DNA from: Dactylosporangium sucinum | GTDB lineage: Bacteria > Actinomycetota > Actinomycetes > Mycobacteriales > Micromonosporaceae | DNA length: 58,780 nucleotides | NCBI RefSeq assembly: GCF_014647515.1 | Contig: NZ_BMPI01000072.1 | Span: 1-58,780 of the forward strand | Reading direction: 5' to 3' | Shown: piece after piece, positions 32,749 through 40,537 of the stretch | Numbering within the stretch: the stretch's first letter is position 1 | Layout: every line of letters begins with the position of its first letter | Notes under the pieces: model-generated | Told to the model about the DNA's origin: nothing | The model's input: only the letters and a program-made list of their open reading frames with translations | Database searches by the model: none | Position numbers and translations under genes: made by a program

Positions 32749-33783
32749 TCATCGATGGTGGGCGACCGCGGCGTGGGTCTCGGCGAGGTCGGGATCGGTG
32801 TGGATGGTCGCGGCGGCGAGCCTGGGCACGGCGTGCAGCAGGCGGTGCTCGGCCTCGACGGCCACGGCGTGCGCCTCCACGACCGTGAGCGTGCCGGCGA
32901 CCACCAGGTCGGTCTCGGCGCGCAGGCGGTGGCCGATCCAGCGCATCCGCAGTGCGGCGACGCCGCGCACCCCGGGCGTGCCGGCGAGGGTCTGCTCCGC
33001 CGTGTCGACGAGCGCGGGATCGACGGAGTCCATGAGCCGGCGGTACACCTCGCGGGCGGCGTCCTTGAGGACGAACAGGATCGCGGCGGTGATGGCCAGG
33101 CCGACGACCGGGTCGGCCCACCGCCAGCCCAGCGCCACACCGCCCGCGCCGAGCAGCACGGCCAGGGACGTGAACCCGTCGGTGCGCGCGTGGAGGCCGT
33201 CGGCGACGAGCGCCGCGGAGCCGATCCGGCGGCCGACGACGATGCGGTACCGCGCGACGAGTTCGTTGCCGACGAAGCCGATCACGCCGGCCGCGGCGAC
33301 CCAGGGCAGGTGGGTGACGGTGGCCGGGTGCAGCAGCCGGTCGATCGCCTCGTAGGCGGCGAAGGCGGCGGACCCGGCGATGGTGAGCACGATGACGATC
33401 CCGGCGAGGTCCTCGGCGCGGCCGTAGCCATAGGTGTACCGCCGGTTGGCTGCCCGGCGGCCGAGGACGAACGCCACGCCCAGCGGGACGGCGGTCAGTG
33501 CGTCGGCGACGTTGTGCAGCGTGTCACCGAGCAGCGCCACCGACCCCGACAGCAGCACGACGACGACCTGCAGGGCCGCCGTCGCGCCGAGCACGGCCAG
33601 CGAGATCCACAGCGCCCGCATGCCCTGCTTCGAGGACTCCATCGCCGAGTCGACCTTGTCGGCGGCGTCGTGCGAGTGCGGGGTCAGCAGGTGCCCGACG
33701 CGGTGCCGGATCGCCTGCCACCGGCTCGAAGGATGGGCGTGCCCGTGGTCGTGTCCCGCGCCGTGGTCGTGATGCTGCGCCAT
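32749..33783 (-). CDS. Cation diffusion facilitator (CDF) metal exporter
   Basis: The 344-residue CDF protein starts with a His-rich cytoplasmic segment (HHDHGAGHDHGHAH) and has six TM helices. The TM5 metal-site region 'DGLHARTDGFTSLAVLL' carries the His-x3-Asp pair, and the TM2 region is 'VVVLLSGSVALLGDTLHNVADAL' (key HxxxD: DTLHNVAD). The C-terminal cytoplasmic domain is ferredoxin-like and is followed by a His-containing end ('IHTDPDLAETHAAVAHH'). It exports Zn2+ or similar divalent metals in exchange for protons. ATG 33783 is assumed; ATG 33804 would add seven residues and overlap the operator copy. Regulation by the downstream ArsR is strongly suggested by the shared site. Confidence 0.92.
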   Translation of the reverse strand: MAQHHDHGAGHDHGHAHPSSRWQAIRHRVGHLLTPHSHDAADKVDSAMESSKQGMRALWISLAVLGATAALQVVVVLLSGSVALLGDTLHNVADALTAVPLGVAFVLGRRAANRRYTYGYGRAEDLAGIVIVLTIAGSAAFAAYEAIDRLLHPATVTHLPWVAAAGVIGFVGNELVARYRIVVGRRIGSAALVADGLHARTDGFTSLAVLLGAGGVALGWRWADPVVGLAITAAILFVLKDAAREVYRRLMDSVDPALVDTAEQTLAGTPGVRGVAALRMRWIGHRLRAETDLVVAGTLTVVEAHAVAVEAEHRLLHAVPRLAAATIHTDPDLAETHAAVAHHR

Positions 33784-33792
33784 GTGCCGATG

Positions 33793-33817
33793 ATATGTGC
33801 TCATGTACGCACGCGAC
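33793..33817 (+). promoter_or_regulatory. Putative ArsR operator copy B (upstream of CDF exporter)
   Basis: The site reads ATATGTGCTCATGTACGCAC followed by GCGAC on the + strand and lies 10 bp upstream of the CDF ATG. It differs from copy A at three positions. Relative to the regulated gene it is in the opposite orientation to copy A, consistent with binding by a symmetric dimer. Confidence 0.6.
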
Positions 33818-34054
33818 AATCGTGCAACTGCCAGCGTGCGGCATCTGCAGGATCCGCGAGGCATCGCCGCCGGCGTCGCGACGCTGCTGTAGGCCGACGT
33901 CGTCCTGCCGGACGTGCACCTGCACCGGATGCAGGGTCCGGGCGGGCAGGAAGCATCGACGCGTCAGGGCACCGACCGTCGACGGGAGCCACCCGTGCGG
34001 CCACCCGCGGCGGTGCAAGGAGACGCCGCAGGGGGACGCTACGCTGGGAGCGCG

Positions 34055-35383
34055 ATGACAAGCAGTGACGGGCACCCGCTCCCTTCGACGCTGGCCGAGC
34101 GGGGGTTCCGCCGGCTGCTCGGCGTGCGGATCACGAGCCAGTTCGGTGACGGGATGTTCCAGGCCGCGCTGGCCGGCAGCGTGTTGTTCAACCCGGAGCG
34201 GCAGACCACCGCCGTCGCCGTCGCGGTCGGCACCGCCGTGCTGCTGCTGCCGTACTCCCTGCTCGGCCCGTTCGCCGGGGTGCTGCTCGACGCCTGGTCC
34301 CGCCGCCGGGTGCTCGTCGCGGCGAACCTCGCCCGGATCGTGCTGGTGGGCGTGGCCGCGCTGCTGATTGCCGCCGCGTCGCAGGGCGTCCTGTTCATGA
34401 TCGTCGTCCTGGTCGCGATCGGGCTGAACCGGCTCTTCCTGTCGGCGGTCTCGGCCGCCACGCCGCACGTGGTCGCCGGTGCGCGGCTGGTGACCGCCAA
34501 CGCGGTGTCCGGCACCCTCGGTTCGCTGGCCTCGTCGGCCGGCATCGGCTGCGCCCTGCTGGCGCTGCAGACGGCCGTGTCGATCGGCTACCACGGGTAC
34601 GCGGCCGTCGCCGCCCTCGCGCCCGTGGGCTACCTGGTCTCGGCAGCCCTGGCGGTGCGCCGGTTCGGCGCCGGTGACCTCGGCCCCGACGAGGTCCCCC
34701 GGCGGCGGCGACCGCCGTGGGTCAGGCTCGTCGGGGTCGTCCAGGACCTGGGTGGCGGCGTGCGCCACCTCGCCCGCCGCCAGGACGCGGCGCTCGCCCT
34801 GGCTGTCCAGACGGCGTTCCGGGTGCTGTTCGGCGTGCTGACGCTTGCCCTGCTGCTGTTGCACCGCAACTACTTCACCGGCGACGACGACATCGAGGGT
34901 TCCGTGGCCGCGCTCGCCGGCGTGTTCGTCGCCGGCGCCCTGGGCGTGATCGCCGGGGCGGTGCTGACGCCGCTGCTGACCCGCCGGATCGGCGGGCGGC
35001 GGTGGATCACCGCGGCGCTGGCCGCCTCCGCCGTCGTCCTCGCCGGCTTCGGTCTGCCGTTCCGGGCGGACCTGCTGCTCGTCGTGGTCTTCGTGCTCAA
35101 CATCACCGCGCAGAGCATCAAGATCGTCACGGACACGTTCATCCAGCGGGAGTGCGACGACGGCTACCGCGGCCGGGTCTTCAGCGTGAGCGACACGACG
35201 TTCAACCTGGCGTACGTCCTGGGCATGTTCGTCGCCGCGTTCGCGCTGCCGGACACCGGCCGCTCGCCGGTCGTGCTGCTCGTCGTGGCGGTGGCCCTGC
35301 TCGCCACGGCCGCCGCCTACGGGGCGCGGCGGTGGCGTGCGCCGGGCACCTGGGACGCCGTGGCCGACGCGTCAGGAACCTGA
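34055..35383 (+). CDS. MFS transporter (efflux type)
   Basis: The 442-residue protein has about 12 TM helices. It begins 'FRRLLGVRITSQFGDGMFQAAL' and has the loop 2-3 motif 'GPFAGVLLDAWSRRRVLVAANL', typical of MFS proteins related to the Bcr/enterobactin-exporter-like class. A cytoplasmic Arg-rich linker (~215-245) separates the two six-helix halves. ATG 34055 has GGGAG seven bases upstream and a TACGCT -10-like box ~14 bp upstream. It is a single-gene unit, convergent with the DrrAB-like operon, with a strong hairpin between them. It is probably a drug or metabolite exporter; substrate unknown. Confidence 0.85.
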   Translation: MTSSDGHPLPSTLAERGFRRLLGVRITSQFGDGMFQAALAGSVLFNPERQTTAVAVAVGTAVLLLPYSLLGPFAGVLLDAWSRRRVLVAANLARIVLVGVAALLIAAASQGVLFMIVVLVAIGLNRLFLSAVSAATPHVVAGARLVTANAVSGTLGSLASSAGIGCALLALQTAVSIGYHGYAAVAALAPVGYLVSAALAVRRFGAGDLGPDEVPRRRRPPWVRLVGVVQDLGGGVRHLARRQDAALALAVQTAFRVLFGVLTLALLLLHRNYFTGDDDIEGSVAALAGVFVAGALGVIAGAVLTPLLTRRIGGRRWITAALAASAVVLAGFGLPFRADLLLVVVFVLNITAQSIKIVTDTFIQRECDDGYRGRVFSVSDTTFNLAYVLGMFVAAFALPDTGRSPVVLLVVAVALLATAAAYGARRWRAPGTWDAVADASGT

Positions 35384-35482
35384 ACCCGCGCAGCTCGGGT
35401 GACTCCACCGTTCAGCCCGGCCCCCGGGGTGGCCGGCGTGCTGAGAGAACTCCGGTGGGTTCTCGCCGCGGACGGACGTTAT

Positions 35483-35517
35483 GCACGGCCCGAGCCGCGC
35501 CGCGGCCCGGGCCGTGC
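35483..35517. terminator. Bidirectional terminator-like hairpin
   Basis: Perfect 10-bp arms GCACGGCCCG (35483) and CGGGCCGTGC (35508) enclose a 15-nt GC-rich loop, between the 3' ends of the convergent MFS and ABC permease genes. The stem is very stable; no T-run follows, as is common in actinomycete terminators. Confidence 0.65.
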
Positions 35518-35522
35518 TGTGT

Positions 35523-37112
35523 TCACGCCACCGGCATGTCCCTGCGGCGCAGGCCCGCGAGCCCGGCCGCGCCCAGCGCGACCGCGACCACGGTGAGCCA
35601 CAGCATCGGCGTCACGGCGAACGCGGAGCCGGGCAGCTTCGGCACGTGCGCAAACGGGGCGATGTCGACGATCCGCTGGCTCAGCCCGAACAGGGCGCCG
35701 AGCTCGACGAGCAGGACGGACAGGATGAGCGCGGCCCAGGCCAGGGTGCTGAGCCGCGGCGCCAGGCCGATCAGTGCGACGCCGAACCCGGACAGGACCC
35801 AGGTGGCCGGCAGTTGCACCATCGCGGCGCCGAACACCCGCCCGACCTGCCCGCCGACGTCGTGGATCTGCGCGCCGTAGGCGAGACCGCCGGCGAGGCC
35901 CGACACGGCCAGCAGCAGCGCCGTGCCCAGCAGCGCGAACACGAGGTGGCTGGCCGCCCAGCGCAGCCGGCTGACCCGCGTGGCGAGCAGCGCCTCGACC
36001 CGTCCGCTGCTCTCCTCCTGACGCAGCCGCAGGGTCACCTGCACCGTGTAGGCGGCGGCGACCATGCCGATGATCCCGAAGATCGCGGCGAGGAACGCGT
36101 CGGTGAGGCCGTTGCGCCCGCCCATTCGGTCGAGGATGTCGGTCAGCTGCTGGTTCGGCGACTCCAGGTCGCCGATGCCGGCGGCAGCGCCGCCCAGGAC
36201 GGCTCCGCTCAGCGCCAGCCCGATGGTCCAGCCGAGGAGCAGGCCGCGCTGCAGCCGCCAGGCCAGCGCGAGCGGGGTGCGCAGGCCCGGGGACGCCTCG
36301 GCGGGCCCGAGCCGCTCCGCCAGCAGGCCGGCGCCCACGTCGCGGCGGCCGGCGAGCACGTACCCCACCGCGATGAAGACGGCCGCGAACCCGACGAACA
36401 GCAGAGGTACCCACCACCGTTCCCCGGCGTACGGGCGCATGTGCAGCCCCCAGCCGGTCGGCGACAGCCAGCTCAGCCAGGTCGGCCCGCTGTCGCCGAC
36501 GGCGCGCAGCAGGTAGGTGCCGCCGAGGACGGCGGCGGCGATGCCGCTCGCCGCCCGGGCGCTCTGGGTCAGCTGCGCGGCGGCCGCCGCGATCGCCGCG
36601 AACAGGATCCCGACCAGGCCGGTCGCGAGCCCCAGCGCCACCGAGCCGGCGACCGGCAGCCCGGTCGCCATCAGCCCGAGCGCAGCCAGCACGGCGATGG
36701 CCAGGTTGGCCAGTGCGGCGGTCAGCAGCGCGGCGGTGAGCGGCGCGTGGCGGCCGATCACCGTGGCGCGCAGGAGCTCGAGCCGGCCGGTCTCCTCCTC
36801 GGTCCGGGTGTGCCGCACGACCGTCAGCAGGCTCATCAGGGCGACCAGGATGAACTCGGTGACCCCGATCTTCCACGTGGTGAGACCGCCGATCGACACG
36901 CCGTTGAGCGGGCCGCTCAGCGCGACGAGCGACGGGTTGCTGAGCACGCCGCTCACCGCGTCCAGGTCCTGCTGGGTCGGGTAGAGCTTGAGGTAGTTGG
37001 CGGCGGTCCCCATCGGCATGACCGCGAGCCCGAGCACCCAGACGGTCAGCCGGACGCGGTCGAGTCGCAGCGCCAGCCGGGTCAGGGCGCGGGTGCCGGT
37101 CAGCGAGCTCAC
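35523..37112 (-). CDS. ABC exporter permease (DrrB/polyketide antibiotic exporter type, tandem)
   Basis: The 529-residue protein has two homologous ABC-2-like halves, together about 12 TM helices. It begins 'GTRALTRLALRLDRVRLTVWV' and repeats the cytoplasmic motifs 'TRTEEETGRLELLRA' and 'LRQEESSGRVEALLA', a doubled E-E-x-G-R-x-E-x-L hallmark of actinobacterial 'exporter of polyketide antibiotics' permeases. The start is the GTG overlapping the ATPase stop (GTGA). With the ATPase and TetR it forms a three-gene operon for efflux of a hydrophobic compound. Confidence 0.88.
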   Translation of the reverse strand: MSSLTGTRALTRLALRLDRVRLTVWVLGLAVMPMGTAANYLKLYPTQQDLDAVSGVLSNPSLVALSGPLNGVSIGGLTTWKIGVTEFILVALMSLLTVVRHTRTEEETGRLELLRATVIGRHAPLTAALLTAALANLAIAVLAALGLMATGLPVAGSVALGLATGLVGILFAAIAAAAAQLTQSARAASGIAAAVLGGTYLLRAVGDSGPTWLSWLSPTGWGLHMRPYAGERWWVPLLFVGFAAVFIAVGYVLAGRRDVGAGLLAERLGPAEASPGLRTPLALAWRLQRGLLLGWTIGLALSGAVLGGAAAGIGDLESPNQQLTDILDRMGGRNGLTDAFLAAIFGIIGMVAAAYTVQVTLRLRQEESSGRVEALLATRVSRLRWAASHLVFALLGTALLLAVSGLAGGLAYGAQIHDVGGQVGRVFGAAMVQLPATWVLSGFGVALIGLAPRLSTLAWAALILSVLLVELGALFGLSQRIVDIAPFAHVPKLPGSAFAVTPMLWLTVVAVALGAAGLAGLRRRDMPVA

Positions 37113-38041
37113 CGGGCCACCTCCGTTCGCGGCGTCGCGTCGGCGGTGCGCCGGTCGTAGTGGCGCAGGAACAGCTCTTCGAGGGTCGGCGGCTGGCTGG
37201 TCAGGCTCCGGATGCCGACCGCGGTGAGCTGCCGCAGCACCGCGTCGAGGGCAGTGGTGTCGACGTCGAAGCGCACGGTGCCGTTGTGGGTCTGCAGGTC
37301 GTGCACGCCGGGCAGGGTCGCCAGGCCGGTCGCCGGCCCGGCGAGGTCGACCTGGATGGAGGTGCGGGTCAGGTGGCGCATGCCGGCGAGCGTGCCGGTC
37401 TCGACCGCCCGGCCGTCGCGGATGATGGTGACCCGGTCGCAGAGCGCCTCGACCTCGGCGAGGATGTGGCTGGACAGCAGGACGGTCCGCCCGGCGCGGC
37501 GCTGCTCGTCGCGGACCACCTGGCGGAAGACCTCCTCCATCAGCGGGTCGAGGCCCGAGGTGGGCTCGTCGAACAACAGCAGCTCGACGTCGGACGCCAG
37601 GGCGGCGATGAGGGCGACCTTCTGCCGGTTGCCCTTCGAGTAGGTGCGGGCCTTCTTGCGCGGGTCGAGGTCGAAGCGCTCCAGCAGCTCGGCGCGGCGC
37701 TTGGTGTCGAGGCCGCCGCGGAGCCGGCCGAGCAGGTCGATGACCTCGCCGCCCGTCAGGTTGGGCCACAGCGTGACGTCGCCGGGCACGTAGGCGAGGC
37801 GGCGGTGCAGCTGCGCGGCGTCACGCCAGGGGTCCCCGCCGAGCAGCCTGACGGCCCCGGCGTCGGCGTGGAGGAGCCCGAGCAGGATTCGGATGGTGGT
37901 GGACTTCCCCGCGCCGTTGGGCCCGAGGAAGCCGTGCACCTCCCCGGTCTGCACGGCGAGATCGAGCCCATCGAGGGCGCGGGTACGTCCGAACGTCTTG
38001 ACCAGCGCGTCTGTGCGGATCGCATCGGTCATGGTCTTCAT
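37109..38041 (-). CDS. ABC exporter ATPase (DrrA-like)
   Basis: The 310-residue ATPase has Walker A GPNGAGKST, Q-loop region 'RRLAYVPGDVTLWPNLTGGE', the signature as 'YSKGNRQK' (the usual variant in this subfamily), Walker B LLLFDEPTSGLDP and H-loop 'LLSSHILAE'. The C-terminal ~80 residues form the DrrA-type accessory domain ending 'TLEELFLRHY'. Its ATG overlaps the TetR stop (ATGA), and its own stop overlaps the permease GTG. It energises drug/lipid export with the downstream permease. Confidence 0.92.
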   Translation of the reverse strand: MKTMTDAIRTDALVKTFGRTRALDGLDLAVQTGEVHGFLGPNGAGKSTTIRILLGLLHADAGAVRLLGGDPWRDAAQLHRRLAYVPGDVTLWPNLTGGEVIDLLGRLRGGLDTKRRAELLERFDLDPRKKARTYSKGNRQKVALIAALASDVELLLFDEPTSGLDPLMEEVFRQVVRDEQRRAGRTVLLSSHILAEVEALCDRVTIIRDGRAVETGTLAGMRHLTRTSIQVDLAGPATGLATLPGVHDLQTHNGTVRFDVDTTALDAVLRQLTAVGIRSLTSQPPTLEELFLRHYDRRTADATPRTEVAR

Positions 38042-38721
38042 GCTCCTTCGGCCGTGGGGTCGGCCCCTGCGGCGGTGGGCGGTCTGGATGCCCGCAGTGC
38101 GTCCATCGCCCGGCGGGCCTTGGTGACGAACTCGGGATCGAGCAAGGGGTGGGAATAGAAATCGGCCAGCGCTTCAGCCATGCGCAGGTGGCCCTCGGCG
38201 GTGAAGATGTCGACGCCCAGCGCGCGGGACACATGGTCGTGCATCGCGAGCATCCCGGACTGCATCCCGACCATCACCGCCGCGTAGGCCCGGTGGTCCT
38301 CGCTGACCTCCGGCGCGTTCTTGGCGATCCACTGCTCGGTCAGCGCCACCATGTCGTCGAACATCGCCGCGGCGCTGCGCGAGCCGTCGAGCAGCGCCCG
38401 GGTGACGTACTTGTAGTACAACATGATCGTCGGATGGATCGACGGCAGGACGGCCGGGTTGGCCAGCTTGCCCTCGAAGACCAGCTCCTGCTTGATCTCC
38501 ATCATCCGATCGAGCACGTAGGCGTCGCACTCCTCCCGCAACGCCTCCTTCGACCCGAAGTGGTGGCGTAGCAGGCCGGGCGATACGCCGGCGTTCTGCG
38601 TGATGTCGCGCACCGTCGTGCCGTCCATGCCGCGCTCGGCGAAGAGGCGAACGGCGGCATCCCTGATCCGCGCCCGAGCCGTCAGGTCTTCGAACGATGG
38701 TTCGCCAACCGGGCGCGTCAC
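38038..38721 (-). CDS. TetR family regulator of the DrrAB-like exporter
   Basis: A 227-residue TetR protein: HTH 'TVRDITQNAGVSPGLLRHHFG' (in parts TVRDITQNAGVS / LLRHHFG) after 'AVRLFAERGMDG', then a helical ligand domain. I chose GTG 38721: GGGAGGTG lies 5-12 bp upstream, and the family N-terminus starts there; longer open frame upstream lacks a plausible start. It is the first gene of the exporter operon, so it likely autoregulates through the palindrome at 38774-38791 and responds to the exported compound. Confidence 0.9.
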   Translation of the reverse strand: MTRPVGEPSFEDLTARARIRDAAVRLFAERGMDGTTVRDITQNAGVSPGLLRHHFGSKEALREECDAYVLDRMMEIKQELVFEGKLANPAVLPSIHPTIMLYYKYVTRALLDGSRSAAAMFDDMVALTEQWIAKNAPEVSEDHRAYAAVMVGMQSGMLAMHDHVSRALGVDIFTAEGHLRMAEALADFYSHPLLDPEFVTKARRAMDALRASRPPTAAGADPTAEGA

Positions 38722-38773
38722 GTGCCCACCTCCCTTATACAGACGTGTGGCAGACTGCCCGTCACAACAGCCG

Positions 38774-38801
38774 ACTATACGCCGGTATAGTACGGACGCA
38801 A
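38774..38801 (-). promoter_or_regulatory. Promoter and palindromic operator of the TetR/exporter operon
   Basis: ACTATAC-GCCG-GTATAGT (38774-38791) has perfect 7-bp arms. On the - strand a -10 TATAGT (38774-38779) is spaced 16 bp from a -35-like TTGCGT (38796-38801), so a repressor bound to the palindrome would block the -10. The leader to GTG 38721 is ~45 nt. Confidence 0.65.
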
Positions 38802-38871
38802 TGCCCCGTGACGCTCCTCGCACGGCAATCCATACGCCTCGCGGAACTGCAGCCGTGATCGCTCTGTGTGA

Positions 38872-39010
38872 CACGAGGTCTACACCGCGGCGACCGCGGA
38901 CGCGGCCGAGGTTGCACTGCTCGATCTCGCCGAGCCCGAACTCGGCCGCAAACACAAAGCCGCGATTGCCGTCCGAAAGCGAGCTGGGAGCGGTTGGTGC
39001 CCCGCAGGCC
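38872..39010 (+). pseudogene. Likely IS256-type transposase fragment
   Basis: One frame reads 'EVYTAATADAAEVALLDLAE' then 'LGRKHKAAIAVRKRA', like the IS256-family segment 'IYTAPT..AAE.AL..FAEKWG.KYPA'. It then shifts +1 to 'SWERLVP', matching the following 'AWE.F.PF'. In-frame stops precede it and the conserved YTTNAIE end is missing. It is a short, frameshifted remnant; I see no terminal repeats. Identification is by pattern memory, so moderate confidence. Confidence 0.4.
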
Positions 39011-39207
39011 GGGGAGTGGTCGTTCAGGTGCGGGTGCGGCGCGTGTTGCGGCAGACCGCACGATTCCAGGCCGGTGGTGTCCTGCACACCGCCGTACGTC
39101 CGCGTTCAACGTGACCGTAGGCGGTTGTGGAGCCGGCTTCGTTGCCCTTCTCGGCGTGGCCCGCGAACTCCCGGCGATCGCGAAGCCGAAGTTCCGGTCG
39201 ACCCACG

Positions 39208-39372
39208 TCAAGGTGGTGTCACGTCGGTGACCGTCCGGCCGTCCGGGTGCGTCCAGTGCGCCGGTCCGTGCCGGGTGTCGCCGTCGTCGGAGAATCCGGC
39301 CGCGCTGAGCTCGGCGCACCAGGCGTCGCGCTCGGCGGCGAGGCCGGCATACCAGGCGCGGCCGACCGCGCC
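39208..39372 (-). pseudogene. Truncated small hypothetical gene remnant
   Basis: On the - strand a ~54-codon stretch with strong G/C third positions reads 'RAWYAGLAAERDAWCAELSA' then 'AGFSDDGDTRHGPAHWTHPDGRT' in parts (key: GDTRH, HWTHPDGR) and ends at TGA. An in-frame TAG lies just upstream and there is no start codon. It looks like the body of a small actinobacterial protein that lost its N-terminus; I do not recognise a function. Confidence 0.35.
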
Positions 39373-39640
39373 CTACGCCGCCTGGTCGCCGGCCTCGCCG
39401 CGGTCAGCCCCGGTATGCGAGCTGTGGACGCCGACGCACCGCCGTCCCGATGGGCCCGTCGAAGCACAAGACCGTCGATCACCCGGCGGTGGGCCGGATC
39501 ACGCTGGACTGCGACACGCTGGTCGTGGCCGCGGACGACCTGCGTATCACCCTCTACACGGCCGAGCCCGGCACCGAGCACGCCGACCGGCTCGCGCTGT
39601 CCGTCGTCCTCGGCGCCCGGGCACTCATCGGCCTAGGGCC
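39361..39640 (+). pseudogene. Frameshifted MmyB-like regulator C-terminus
   Basis: Three frames in turn give recognisable pieces of the MmyB-like ligand-binding domain of XRE-family regulators: 'ADRALRRLVAGLAAVSPG' (frame of 39361), 'VCELWTPTHRR' (next frame, cf. FRELWARHDVR), then from 39450 'KTVDHPAVGRITLDCDTLVV' and 'RITLYTAEPGTEHADRL'. The last matches the typical 'K.F.HP.VG.L.L.Y..L.....D..LV.YTAEPG'. The HTH part is absent, so it is a decayed gene. Confidence 0.5.
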
Positions 39641-39655
39641 GGCCCGTCATTCGGT

Positions 39656-39689
39656 GACCGGTCACCGGTCCTGCAACCGGTGACCGGTC
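39656..39689. terminator. Strong hairpin downstream of the secreted-protein gene
   Basis: A perfect 14-bp stem GACCGGTCACCGGT / ACCGGTGACCGGTC with loop CCTGCA lies 12 bp past the stop of the - strand gene at 39702. It is a likely transcription terminator; no T-tract follows. Confidence 0.7.
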
Positions 39690-39701
39690 CACCCCGACCC
39701 T

Positions 39702-40121
39702 TCAGCAGGTGATCTGCGCGTGTGCGCTGACCATCTGGTGGCCCTGGTTGGACTCCAGGATGGTGCGCCACGTGCCGGTCACGCAGCCGCCGGCGGCCGA
39801 GACCCAGTTGTCGCCGGTGTGGTAGTTGACCCCCTCGTTCTGCCACCACCCCGGGCCGCGCAGGCGCTGCACGGTGATCGTCCACTTCGTGGTGCTGCCG
39901 CAGCCCCACTTCTCGCCCCAGCCGCGCACGAGGCTGCCGTCCTTGTTCGGCGCGTAGCTGGCGTAGGTGCACGCCGCGGCCCGGGCGGGCGCGGCGGCCG
40001 CAGGGTTGGCGCCGACCATGGCGCCGGTGCTGGCGAGGGCGACGGCGGCCCCGGCGGTGGCGAGCCGCCGCGCTAGCGATCCGTGTGGGGCGGTGGTCGG
40101 CGAAGTTGTGCGGATGGTCAT
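39702..40121 (-). CDS. Small secreted hypothetical protein
   Basis: A 139-residue protein with a Sec signal peptide: a basic n-region (residues 1-20, RR at 18-19), a hydrophobic stretch 'LATAGAAVALASTGAMVGA', and an A-x-A-rich cleavage zone near 45. The mature part of ~90 residues has four cysteines that could form two disulfides and many aromatic residues (GWGEKWGCG, GPGWWQNEG, GDNWVSAAGG). Start ATG 40121 has GGAG eight bases upstream. I do not recognise the family. It is divergent from the CHAT cluster across a 416-bp gap and ends at a strong hairpin. Confidence 0.75.
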   Translation of the reverse strand: MTIRTTSPTTAPHGSLARRLATAGAAVALASTGAMVGANPAAAAPARAAACTYASYAPNKDGSLVRGWGEKWGCGSTTKWTITVQRLRGPGWWQNEGVNYHTGDNWVSAAGGCVTGTWRTILESNQGHQMVSAHAQITC

Positions 40122-40537
40122 CGTGGCTTCTCCTTCGCGCTGCGATCGCGGCGGTTACCGCGCCGCCACCTCAGCAGCGCGCCGCGGCGCCGGGAAGTCC
40201 GCCGGACCGGTTCGGACGCGCTCCGTACACCGCAGTTCGCGCTCCGTACGCGCCGCTGTACGGGGTTGTACGGACTCGGCCGCGGCCCTACTCAAACGCC
40301 CGGACCTCGGCTCTCCTTGGATCCGGCCACGCCGGAGGGGCCGGCCGGGGACGAGGGACGGACGATGCCGACTGCTGGAACGAGGCCGCGTTCGGCCGCG
40401 CGACGCTGCCAGATCGTCGCTTCGGGCGAACCGGATCGGGTCATTGTTTCCGATCTCTGCGTGTCGGTACGGTGACGCATCTGCTTCCCGCAGGCGGGCC
40501 GGGCACTGCGCCCAGACCCGGTGACCTTGGGCGGGTG
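40122..40537. other. Divergent regulatory gap between secreted protein and CHAT cluster
   Basis: This 416-bp stretch shows no gene with convincing content. It contains the CCGTAC array at 40218-40273 and a weak promoter-like pair on the + strand (TTGTTT 40444-40449, 18 bp, TACGGT 40468-40473), ~65 bp before the CHAT start. It probably carries promoters for both directions. Confidence 0.45.
40218..40273. repeat. Array of four CCGTAC half-sites
   Basis: Two direct copies of GCGCTCCGTAC (40218-40228 and 40239-40249) are 21 bp apart. They are followed by two inverted TGTACGG copies (40257-40263 and 40267-40273) 10 bp apart. Spacings near one and two helical turns suggest cooperative binding by a regulator on one DNA face. 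Confidence 0.5.

Larger units (their letters stand above)
38802..39655. other. Decayed intergenic stretch without intact genes
   Basis: Between the exporter promoter and the hairpin at 39656 I find no intact gene. It holds the three remnants listed separately and a further uncertain - strand piece near 39030-39200 ('EFAGHAEKGNEAGSTTAYGH', faintly like a tyrosine recombinase end). Mixed fragments suggest repeated insertion and deletion. Confidence 0.5.

Noticed and set aside
33803..33892. A 29-codon frame starting MYARD, like the ArsR N-terminus
   Set aside because: Similarity stops after five codons and coincides with the shared 25-bp site, so operator duplication explains it better than a gene.
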